Made by a program: the position numbers and the translations under genes. The notes beneath the pieces were generated by a model. It had not been told where the DNA came from, did no database searches, and was given only the letters and a program-made list of their open reading frames with translations. 64,000 nucleotides of DNA from Luzula sylvatica (taxonomy: Eukaryota > Streptophyta > Magnoliopsida > Poales > Juncaceae), in assembly GCA_946800325.1 (NCBI GenBank), contig OX326959.1, forward strand, positions 5,414,501 to 5,478,500. The letters are read 5' to 3'. Each line of letters begins with the position of its first letter. Position 1 is the stretch's first letter. Of this stretch, positions 55,750 through 64,000 are shown in pieces.

Positions 55750-58700
55750 ATGGATCCTCCATCTGGTACCACTACTCCTGCTCCTTCACCGGTACCAGCA
55801 CCACCTTCTCCTACTCTTCCAATTTTTTCGTCCACAGATCGTACCACTACTTTCAATCATCCCATCCCTTTCAAGTTAGATTCAAACAATTTTTTGTTAT
55901 GGAAATCTCAGATTCAACCTATCCTTATCGCATACGATCTAATAGGATATGTTGACGGATCTCTCTCTTCCCCTCCTCAAATCAGTCAAGCGACTGGTTC
56001 GTCCTCTTCCGTTATCGTAAATCCAGAATATCTGGTATGGAGACGCCAAGATCAGTTTCTCCTAGGCTGGCTTATTTCTTCTCTCACTGAGTCAGTCCTC
56101 TCCCAAGTTCTAAACTGTAAAACGTATGCAGATCTATGGACTACGCTTCACAACACGTACACATCTCACTCCATGGCTCACGTTCTACAACTGAAAACGA
56201 AGTTTCAAACCCTAAAACGACACTCTCTGTCGTGTGATGCCTATGTCAAACAAATGCAAGCCATAGCTGATCAACTTGCTTCTGTTGGTGCACCTGTAAG
56301 TGAACTAGATCTATGTCTCACAATTCTTTATGGTTTAGGCTCAGACTACAACTCCTTTGTCTCCTCAGTCACAACCAGGTCTGAACCATTACGTTTCTCT
56401 GATGTTATTGGCCATTTACGCAGTCACGAAATTCTTCTTGAACAACAAGCAATTTCACCAGTAGCTAATGCTATCTCGCATAACCCAAGACCAAACTATT
56501 CGGCTCCACAGTATCAAAACACTTCCTATCAACCCTATCAGCAAAATTTCTCTCAAGGCTCTAATTCTTTTCCTGGTCACACTCAAAATCCTCGTCCATA
56601 TTTCTCATCGCAAAACAATGCAAATCCACAACAAAATCAGAATCAAAATCACTATCCCCAACAACAATACTATCAAAATCCTAATCGTGGAAGGGGTCGT
56701 GGCAGAGGTAGAGGCCCAAAATGTCAAGTCTGTGGAAGACCGGGGCATGTGGCTCTACGTTGCTGGGACAGATTCAATCAGAATATTCAGCCAGCTCCGG
56801 CTCAGATGCAACCTCAAGCTCCAGCTCAAGCTCTAATGGCAAACCCGTCCTCTTCAACTCAGCAAGTGCCCCCTCCAATGGAGTGGTTTTTGGATTCGGG
56901 TGCCTCGCATCATGTAACAAACGATCTCAATTCTTTATCTCAAGCCATGCCATATCCAGGAGCAGATCAAGTTCAAGTTGCAAATGGCCAAGCACTCTCT
57001 ATTACACATACGGGTTTATCCTCTATCTCCTCTGATTCTTATTCTCTTGTTCTTAAAGATATCTTAGTTGTACCACAAATTACTCGTAATCTCTTAAGTC
57101 TCTCTAAATTAGTTGTGGATAATGATGTTCTAATCGAATTTTCTTCCTCTTGTTGTCTTATCAAGGATCGTATTACCCTCCGTCCTCTTCTACAGGCCCC
57201 TCTCATTAGAGGTCTTTATACCATATCTCCACCATCTTCCGTCCCCAGTGTACACTTCGTTTCAAAAGCTTCAGCTGACCTCTGGCACAAGAGATTGGGT
57301 CATGTGTGTCAATCTACTGTATCTTTTTTACTACATTCACAACAGCTTTTTTCCACTTCCAATAAACTGAGCTTCTGCGGTGCTTGCTGCCAAGGAAAAT
57401 CATGTCAATTACCATACAAATCATCCTCTGCTCGATCAACAAGTCCTCTACAGCTCATTCATTCAGACATTTGGGGTCCTGCCTCATGTCCTTCTTATCA
57501 GGGCTCTAGATATTATTTGTTGTTCATTGATGATTATACTAAATTTGTATGGATATATTTCCTTAAATCTAAAGATGAAGTTTTTAATAGTTTTGTACGA
57601 TTCAAATCTTTTGTTGAAAATCAATTCTCTGCTTCTATCAAAACTTTTCAAACAGATAGTGGATCTGAATATAAGCCTCTCATCAAACATTTTCCTCAAA
57701 TTCAATTTCAATTATCTTGTCCATACACTCCACAACAAAACGGACTTTCTGAGCGCAAACATAGAAATATAGTTGAACTTAGTCTCTCAACAATGGCAAC
57801 TGCTTCAATTCCGCAAAAATACTGGGAGGATGTATTTCATAGTATTGTGTTTCTAATAAATAGGATTCCTCCTATATCATCTCCTAGGGTTTCCCCTTAT
57901 GAGAAAGCATTCCTCAAAAAGCCAGATTATTCTTTTCTTCGAGTTCTCGGGTGTTTATGTTATCCTCACATTAGGGCTTATACATCATCTAAATTAGATC
58001 TTCGATCAATTCCCTGTGTTTTTCTGGGTTACTCCAATATGTACAAAGGATACAAATGTTTTGATCTAGTCTCTGAGAAAATGTATATCTCTCGAAATGT
58101 CACTTTTGATGAAGATTCATTCCCATTTACAACATCTAAAACTTCTGTATCCTCTTCTCAAATTTTTAATCTTCCTCAAAATCTTTCCATTCTTAATTAT
58201 AAGCCCACTCCACCTCCAACTAACTCTCGGCCCATTACACAAAATAATATTACATCTTTATCTCAGCCCATTTCTTCAAATAATACACTGCCTCAAAACT
58301 CTCAGCCTGTTTCACCGTCTCTTCTATCTCCACAAAATATTTCTACATCTAAATCTACGAATCACTCATCTTCTGCCACCTTGCAAAATTCATCCAATCA
58401 GGATTCTGCCAATATCAGCGAATCTAGTGCCACCAACTCAGCTTCTTCCTCTCAAACAGAACCATCTCCACCAACAACTATCTTCCCCTTTGTATCAAAT
58501 CATCCAATGGTAACTAGAAATCGGGATAACACCAGAACGATTCGAAAATTCCCAAATCACGTCACTTATAGTGTTACATCAGCACTGGAGATAGAACCCT
58601 CTTGCTTCTCAATCGCAAACAAGCATCAACAATGGCGAGATGCCATGGCACATGAACTCACTGCGCTTGCAGTCAATCAGACTTGGATTCTGGTTCCATC

Positions 58701-60144
58701 GCCATCTGACCGAAAGGTCATTGGTTCCAAGTGGGTATATCGGATTAAGAAACGCTCCGATGGTTCGATTGAACGTTACAAAGCCCGTTTAGTTGCTCAA
58801 GGATTTAATCAAGATGAGGGTATTGATTATTTCGATACCTTCAGTCCAGTAGTAAAGCCGACGACGATACGAATCATTCTAGCTGTTGCAATCTCAAAAG
58901 GTTGGATGGTAAATCAGCTAGATGTAGACAATGCATTCCTAAATGGAGAATTGCAAGAACAAGTCTTTATGAAACAACCCCCTGGTTTCGTAAATTCCAA
59001 CTACCCCGATCATGTATGTCTTCTCAAACGAGCGTTATATGGGCTCAAACAATCTCCCAGAGCTTGGTTTCAAAAATTGAAATCAACACTCCATGATTTT
59101 CATCTTCAAGCTTCTCAATCTGATTCCTCCCTTTTCTTTCGTATTGACAATGGAGAGTTTCTGTACTTGTTGGTGTATGTGGATGATATCCTCGTAACGG
59201 GTTCAAACCCAAAATCCGTTAAGGCTCTGATCTCGGACCTCAATAAGCGGTTCAAATTAAAGGATTTAGGCCCGTTAAGTCTATTTTTGGGTATACAAGC
59301 AACTCACACCCAACAGGGTCTTCACTTGAATCAAACCCAATACCTTCGATCTCTTCTTCTCAAATCAAAAATGGATCTCGCCAAACCAGTTCAAACTCCC
59401 ATTTCCAATACCGAAGTTCTTTCCAAAAACTCTGGCACTCCCCTCCCTGATCCGTTCGTCTACAGAAGCACAATAGGAGGATTACAATATCTAACTATTA
59501 CCAGACCAGATATTAGTTTTGCGGTCAACCGATGCTCACAATTTATGCAAAATCCAACTGATCTTCACTGGACTGCAGTAAAACGGATTTTGCGGTATCT
59601 TAAAGGCACTGAGACTCAAGGTCTACTGATATCCAAAAATCCTAATCTTGATCTAAATGCATATTGTGATGCTGATTGGGCAAATTGTCCAGATGATCGT
59701 CGATCAACCACAGGATTTTGTGTTTATCTAGGCTCAACGCTAATCTCGTGGAATTCAAAGAAACAACCCACAGTGGCTCGGTCTAGTACCGAGGCCGAAT
59801 ATCGAAGCATGGCCATGGTCACCATGGAAATTCTTTGGGTTCAATCTCTGTTACAAGAACTTCATCTTCCTCTAATTCAAATTCCAAAATTGTGGTGTGA
59901 TAATTTAGGAGCGACATTTCTTGCTTCAAATCCAGTTTTCCATGCGCGTACGAAGCACATCGAAGTGGATTTTCACTTCGTGCGCGAACGAGTAAATCTC
60001 CAACAACTAAGAGTTTCGTTTATCACCTCATCGTCTCAAATTGCAGATGTTTTCACGAAAGGTCTGCCTTCGAATCGTTTTCGTGAGCTACGCAACAAGC
60101 TCACAGTCCAGGCTGTCCCTGTTTCGCTTGCGGGGGTGTGTTAA
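55750..60144 (+). CDS. Copia gag-pol polyprotein
   Basis: 1464 codons from ATG 55750. Order and approximate residues: Pro/Ser-rich start; gag core 35-235; Gln/Asn-rich and RGRGRGRG linker 240-320; zinc knuckle CX2CX4HX4C at 325-338; aspartic protease DSGASHH at 382; pre-integrase WHKRLGH near 512; integrase with HSDIWGP near 570, TDSGSEY near 636 and the glutamate of QNGLSERKHRN near 667; a long Ser/Asn/Pro-rich spacer 800-920; reverse transcriptase from about 960 with YVDD at 1143; RNase H with YCDADWA near 1304 and a final KHIEVDFHFV near 1403. Catalytic residues of all enzymes are present, with no internal stop. The frame ends with the stop TAA inside the first six bases of the 3' LTR. Length and order are typical of plant copia. 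Confidence 0.97.
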   Translation: MDPPSGTTTPAPSPVPAPPSPTLPIFSSTDRTTTFNHPIPFKLDSNNFLLWKSQIQPILIAYDLIGYVDGSLSSPPQISQATGSSSSVIVNPEYLVWRRQDQFLLGWLISSLTESVLSQVLNCKTYADLWTTLHNTYTSHSMAHVLQLKTKFQTLKRHSLSCDAYVKQMQAIADQLASVGAPVSELDLCLTILYGLGSDYNSFVSSVTTRSEPLRFSDVIGHLRSHEILLEQQAISPVANAISHNPRPNYSAPQYQNTSYQPYQQNFSQGSNSFPGHTQNPRPYFSSQNNANPQQNQNQNHYPQQQYYQNPNRGRGRGRGRGPKCQVCGRPGHVALRCWDRFNQNIQPAPAQMQPQAPAQALMANPSSSTQQVPPPMEWFLDSGASHHVTNDLNSLSQAMPYPGADQVQVANGQALSITHTGLSSISSDSYSLVLKDILVVPQITRNLLSLSKLVVDNDVLIEFSSSCCLIKDRITLRPLLQAPLIRGLYTISPPSSVPSVHFVSKASADLWHKRLGHVCQSTVSFLLHSQQLFSTSNKLSFCGACCQGKSCQLPYKSSSARSTSPLQLIHSDIWGPASCPSYQGSRYYLLFIDDYTKFVWIYFLKSKDEVFNSFVRFKSFVENQFSASIKTFQTDSGSEYKPLIKHFPQIQFQLSCPYTPQQNGLSERKHRNIVELSLSTMATASIPQKYWEDVFHSIVFLINRIPPISSPRVSPYEKAFLKKPDYSFLRVLGCLCYPHIRAYTSSKLDLRSIPCVFLGYSNMYKGYKCFDLVSEKMYISRNVTFDEDSFPFTTSKTSVSSSQIFNLPQNLSILNYKPTPPPTNSRPITQNNITSLSQPISSNNTLPQNSQPVSPSLLSPQNISTSKSTNHSSSATLQNSSNQDSANISESSATNSASSSQTEPSPPTTIFPFVSNHPMVTRNRDNTRTIRKFPNHVTYSVTSALEIEPSCFSIANKHQQWRDAMAHELTALAVNQTWILVPSPSDRKVIGSKWVYRIKKRSDGSIERYKARLVAQGFNQDEGIDYFDTFSPVVKPTTIRIILAVAISKGWMVNQLDVDNAFLNGELQEQVFMKQPPGFVNSNYPDHVCLLKRALYGLKQSPRAWFQKLKSTLHDFHLQASQSDSSLFFRIDNGEFLYLLVYVDDILVTGSNPKSVKALISDLNKRFKLKDLGPLSLFLGIQATHTQQGLHLNQTQYLRSLLLKSKMDLAKPVQTPISNTEVLSKNSGTPLPDPFVYRSTIGGLQYLTITRPDISFAVNRCSQFMQNPTDLHWTAVKRILRYLKGTETQGLLISKNPNLDLNAYCDADWANCPDDRRSTTGFCVYLGSTLISWNSKKQPTVARSSTEAEYRSMAMVTMEILWVQSLLQELHLPLIQIPKLWCDNLGATFLASNPVFHARTKHIEVDFHFVRERVNLQQLRVSFITSSSQIADVFTKGLPSNRFRELRNKLTVQAVPVSLAGVC
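60126..60138 (+). other. Polypurine tract
   Basis: The G-rich GCTTGCGGGGGTG sits immediately before the 3' LTR, the position where plus-strand synthesis is primed. It is short and less purine-pure than many. Confidence 0.6.
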
Positions 60145-60463
60145 TGATCCTATCAAGAAGATAATGGAGATCAGCAGTGTACAAGTAACTGGAGAAGATA
60201 AACATTATAACTGGAGAAGTGCAGCATGAAGAAGTAATGGAGAAAATATGATGACAGTTATAACTGTCAGTCTGGAGCTCTCCAGTTGTCCTATGAGCAT
60301 AATTTATTGTTGTTATTATGCAGAGAAGTTTACACGTGTTGGTTAGCAATAGGTTGTCTGAGTATCAGTGTTATATAAAATACAGTGTAATCATCTTCTT
60401 CAGTGTAATGAAAATTTGTGTGTTTAAGTTTCTCTTTGAGTTTAGTTTATCTTAAGTTTAACA
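60139..60463 (+). repeat. Copia 3' LTR
   Basis: 325 bp; no difference from the 5' LTR found by eye. Its first bases TGTTAA supply the last codon and stop of the polyprotein. Confidence 0.97.
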
Positions 60464-60533
60464 GAGGGATTTCAACTTCGAGGTTTCTGATTTTAGATTT
60501 GAGTTCTTGAATTCTAGGTTTTGAACGAGTTTG

Positions 60534-60706
60534 GGGTACTCGATGGGATACGGGACTATATGTTAGGGTACTCGATGGGATACGGGACTTTAGATTTGAG
60601 TTCTTTAATTTTAGATTTGAGTTCTTTAATTTTAGACTTCTTGGATTTCAACTTCTCGTCTCAGCCTTTAGAATATTTAGGGTACTCGATGGGATACGGG
60701 ACTATA
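60534..60706. repeat. Three copies of a 'GGTACTCGATGGGATACGGG' motif
   Basis: The phrase occurs at 60535, 60568 and 60680, interleaved with three copies of GATTTGAGTTCTT(T/G)AATT. The second phrase reads as a coiled-coil heptad on the minus strand; the first introduces stops there. Local tandem duplication has disrupted the coding sequence. Confidence 0.8.
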
Positions 60707-60845
60707 TGTTCCGTACCAGTTCATCTGCTAATGTAGCATTTGTCGCTGTCAAATCCTAAAAAAAAAAAATGTTTTAAACATATAAGAATTATATTGTATA
60801 AAGTATAAATAGCCTTTTAAATTAAATTTGCAATTATGATTGTAC

Positions 60846-63308
60846 CTTCATCTCATAGCATTGTTTTTCCATAAAGCCCCTCAATCTTTTAATATAATCT
60901 ATGTCTGTCTCTCCATTAATTTGTTCCAGCTCAGAGGGCAACACAAAAACATTCCTCTTTGTCTTTCCATAAATATCTAGTATGCCCTCCCTAATACCCT
61001 TCTCCAATTCGACCACAAATCCTTCAAAAGTCACATCAAACAGCTCAAAATGTATTGCACTTTCAATTTCGCCCCTGGAATTAATCTTATCTACTTTCTC
61101 CTTGTTAATTTTGATTTCGTCGAATGGTCCCATCATGCTTGTGGTGTTTGCTGACGTGGCGGAGAGAGAAGACTTGAAAACTTTTGCCAACTTGTCGAAT
61201 TTCGAAAAATACGTAGTGAGGCTGAGGTTTTGGCTAATGGCCTCTACAATAGCAAACGAGTCCCTCGAATTCTCGTTATTTTTATTGTATATAACGCACT
61301 CTCCTAAAAGAAGGGCTGTCAATCCAGATGTATAAACATCTGAATTTTGGTTCGACACAAGCTTGAAAAAATAGCTAAGGTTTGTGGGTCGAGACAAGAT
61401 GCATGAAACAGCATTTGGGCAATTTTGAAGCCAAATTACAAGGAGTTTTAGAAGAATTGGGACTAGATATGAGGGAATTTGATTATCTTGGTCTAATTTG
61501 GAAGATAATAGATTTATTATTTGATTTATAATTGATTCTTTTGGGCCCATAGATGGTAATGGAGACTGCAGTTCGTTTCTCAAAACCTAGATTTAAGTGA
61601 CATATAAGAATTGAGTGAGTTAGAAATTTTGTGAAGAATAGTTAATATTAAATATTTAAATATACTTTTTCTTTCAGTTGAAGATTGTCTTTGAGTATGT
61701 GAGAGAGAACACTTGCAGCTCTACAAGAAGTCTAAAATTAAAAATAAAATAAAGTAAAAAACAAGAATTTTATAATAGAATAGTTATATGAGATGAATTT
61801 TGATATTGACATATTGTAGTTTGCACAAAAGTAGGGACAGAAACGTAAAAATTGAAAAAAACAGAGTTTAAAGAGTATATAATACCTCAAAATCACCATT
61901 AATTGCTGGTAGCCTGGTACTACCAAATTTCGTAGAAGCATACTACCAAATAAAAATAAACAAATAATAGACTTTCCAACTTTTCATACAATTTATAAAC
62001 AAATAAAAATAAATAACTATATTATTTTAACAAACCTTTCAAAGGGCATGTTGGTAAATTCAGTGGGGTTTGAAGAAAAAGTATCTGAGATTCTCGATGC
62101 CAATAGTGATTTCCCTTCCAAATTTTTCTATAATAAAAAAGTAAAACCATATAGAATGAAGATTTGCATCAAATTAATACATAATTATTAAATCGATGAA
62201 CTTAGAATTTGAGAGAAAATGCAGAACCTCGCAGAAACACCTAATGAAATAATCAGCACAGAGGAACTCTTCAGTAAATTGGGTACGTGTAACGTAACGC
62301 GATGCTGAAAATAGCATTTAAAGCTGGAATCAAGTTAGGCTCCTTTCCAAGCTGTTTATTTGCAATTTCTTTCAGATTAATATGATTTCCTTGCACCAAA
62401 TCTCCTATGCATCTTAGTACCTGAAAGATATAATTATGGATAAAAATGAAAAATTGGAAGTAATTGGTCTTGGTTTGAAGTTGATGATTTTTTATTACCA
62501 TGCATCGTAATGAAACTGAGGCCTGCTGGCTCTCCACGCCCAATAATAATAAACAGGATATTATATTCTTCTGAATTATTATGTATAAAAAAGCAAATTA
62601 TTAGGTATAAGACAGTAAATGAAAAAAAAAAATTTGAGTAGATTTCAGATTACTTGAGCGAAAGAAGTTTGATTTTCTTGTCTGTTCGTCCCATTGTTTC
62701 GAATTAGTAGCATCACTATTTCCAAAGTATTCAACAGAATGGCTATCTAAATAAGAACAAACAATTACATTACAATTTGTGCTTAAATTCAATATCAAGA
62801 GTAACAAATGTACCAACCCTTTTCAATTCAAACCCAATAAAAATTTGATATTCTTTATATGGGTAAATTTTATATAATTGAGTTTCTGGAAGGGTAAAAA
62901 TTCAATTTAATCCCATACCTTTTGTTCATTGAAATTGGATGAAGTGCCTCTCCTGAGTGCTAAAATCGAGACCAAAGGACCAAACCCTACTCTATCTTTA
63001 AGCAATACCTAGATCATATTAAAAGTAAGGATAAAAATAAAAAATAATGAGAAAATTATTTGCATTAAACATTAATACCTGGTTATTTATTGAGAATTAT
63101 GTTTCTCAGCAACTCCAAACAATCCTATTATAAAAAATATCTATATATTATAATAATCTCTTAATATTTGTAAAACATTAAATTTAAAATTATTTTTCAA
63201 ATTACTTGCTTGTACGACGATGCCTCCATCTGAACTACCATGTTCAGCAATGATACCAAATAGCTTCAGAAATATAGATTCCTCCGATATTGTAACTTTT
63301 TCAATGTT
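60846..63308 (-). pseudogene. GC6-like: Golgin candidate 6 / p115-USO1-like vesicle tether, head region, decayed
   Basis: Minus-strand exons, in order: 63210-63308, 63079-63124, 62919-63008, 62654-62746, 62499-62570, 62228-62420, 62036-62127, 61886-61942, 61666-61731, 60846-61586. Homology to plant p115 (Uso1-type armadillo head) is continuous: DCLELL, GFGPLVSILALR, LLLLGVESQQASVSLRC, CIGDLVQGN, CADYFIRCFCEKNLEGKSLL, CRAASVLSHILKDNLQLKEK, SPLPSMG, LLLGECVIYNK, YIKRLRGFMEKQC. p115 tethers COPI/COPII vesicles at the Golgi. Exons 63079-63124, 62228-62420 and 61886-61942 each need a one-base shift to stay in frame, so this copy is probably dead. The 63210 donor is GC (GCAAGT). The true 5' exons lie right of the window. 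Confidence 0.85.
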
Positions 63309-63399
63309 CTGAAAAAATAAATAGTTTAAAAGAAAGTAAAGACTTTAATTCTTTTAAAAAAGAATTTTTTTATTACACTCGCCGCGGATTCTCGTATTG

Positions 63400-64000
63400 A
63401 ATTAGGCAAAATATACGATTAAATATAACATAATATACGATTGAATTTACGAAAATATAGTTAATTATCTAATGAGTATGATCATTAATTTCATATAATT
63501 CGGCACAATATATGATTGAATTTAGCAAAATGTATGATTGAATTTAGCAAAATATACGATTGAATTTAGCAAAATATAGTTAATTATCTGATGAATATGA
63601 TCATTAATTTCAAATAATTCAGCAAAATATATTATTGAATCTAGCAAAATATACGATTGAATTTGACAGAATATACGATTGAAATTTACTAAAATAAATT
63701 GAATTATCCGATGAACATGATCATTAATTTCAAATAATTCAGCAAAATATATTATTGAATTTAGCAAAATATACGATTAAATTTAATAGAATATATGATT
63801 GAATTTACTAAAATATAGTTAGTTATCCGATGAACACGATCATTAATTTCATATAATTCGGCAAAATATATGATTCAATTTAGAAAAATATACGATTAAA
63901 TTCAACAGAATATACGATTAAATTTACTAAAATATAGTTAATCATCCGATGAAAACGATCATTAATTTCATATAATCAGCAAAATATATTATTGAATTTA
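63400..64000. repeat. 119-bp tandem repeat running off the window
   Basis: GATCATTAATTTCA recurs at about 63480, 63599, 63719, 63838 and 63957, a period of 119-120. Each unit holds sub-repeats of 20-23 bases (AGCAAAATATACGATTGAAT). At least five diverged units are present and the array continues beyond the edge. It lies upstream of the p115-like exons, probably in an intron. Confidence 0.9.

Larger units (their letters stand above)
55367..60468 (+). mobile_element. Full-length Ty1/copia retrotransposon, apparently very young
   Basis: The element is 55372-60463 (5092 bp) with 5-bp target duplications GAGGG (55367-55371 and 60464-60468). The two 325-bp LTRs look identical by eye and begin TG and end CA. 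A tRNA-Met-type primer site and a purine tract lie in the expected places. One uninterrupted frame encodes the whole polyprotein in the copia order protease, integrase, reverse transcriptase, RNase H. Identical LTRs and an intact frame indicate recent insertion and possible competence to move. It interrupts an exon of the minus-strand coiled-coil gene. Confidence 0.97.
53583..60755 (-). pseudogene. 3' half of a coiled-coil gene, split by copia and hAT insertions
   Basis: On the minus strand an exon begins at 60755 after a T-rich acceptor (DLTATNATLADEL). Downstream are coiled-coil-like stretches (IKELKSKIKEL) interrupted by stops, then NSNLKSETSKLKSL up to the copia insertion at 60463/55372. 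After the element the frame continues at VIESESKFSSLSDKFERL without a shift, through DKAALKIEKIAMTKYNEDRY, TKWSAILEEFSFNVEQILG and KWTELEEDAKDL (to about 54978). Further exons are plausible at about 54855-54921 (LFQPENEMHTDDEDSSSPSS) and 53583-53619, with the intron between holding a hAT element. It continues the p115-like locus at its right, but this tail does not resemble the acidic end I expect for plant p115/GC6, so its identity is uncertain. Confidence 0.55.

Overview
This is nuclear DNA of a higher plant, almost certainly a eudicot. The protein-coding genes are plant families with introns (EXO70 exocyst subunits, a P-class pentatricopeptide repeat protein, histone H4, a p115/USO1-type golgin). 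Intergenic DNA is very AT-rich and full of plant transposons. The species cannot be named from the sequence.

Layout. 1-1.3 kb: one end of a Mutator-like element with the N-terminal part of its transposase. 2.7-3.3 kb: an AT microsatellite. 5.1-6.6 kb: a possible four-exon gene for a 129-residue protein. 6.9-10.3 kb (minus): an intact 11-exon EXO70A1-like gene. 12.3-16.2 kb: a complete hAT transposon with terminal inverted repeats, an 8-bp target duplication and a decayed transposase. 19.5-20.2 kb: a nearly perfect 68-bp minisatellite. 22.0-23.4 kb: the 3' end of a LINE. 24.9-29.2 kb (minus): a second, more diverged 12-exon EXO70 gene with nested MITEs in one intron. 29.7-33.4 kb: a large inverted duplication carrying one intact and one broken copy of a small gene, with a copia relic in the loop. 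33.7-36.3 kb: a PPR gene that looks chimeric. 39.9-40.2 kb: histone H4. 43.4-47.3 kb: a second large palindrome with a GC-rich minisatellite core. 47.3-53.1 kb: Helitron-like ends, a 600-bp non-autonomous hAT element, and a four-unit array in which every unit carries a hairpin. 53.6-63.3 kb (minus): a decayed golgin/p115-like gene, split by a young full-length copia element and by a non-autonomous hAT element. The window ends in a 119-bp tandem repeat.

The intact host genes are the two EXO70 paralogues (exocytic vesicle tethering), the PPR gene (probably organelle RNA metabolism), histone H4, and possibly the small genes at 5.1 and 29.9 kb. They have unrelated roles and do not form a pathway. 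The main theme is structural: two kilobase-scale palindromes, three target-site-bounded hAT elements with GC-rich subterminal repeats, and a recent copia insertion into an exon. Exon boundaries were placed by eye from splice signals, reading phase and paralogue comparison. Repeat boundaries without target duplications are approximate.
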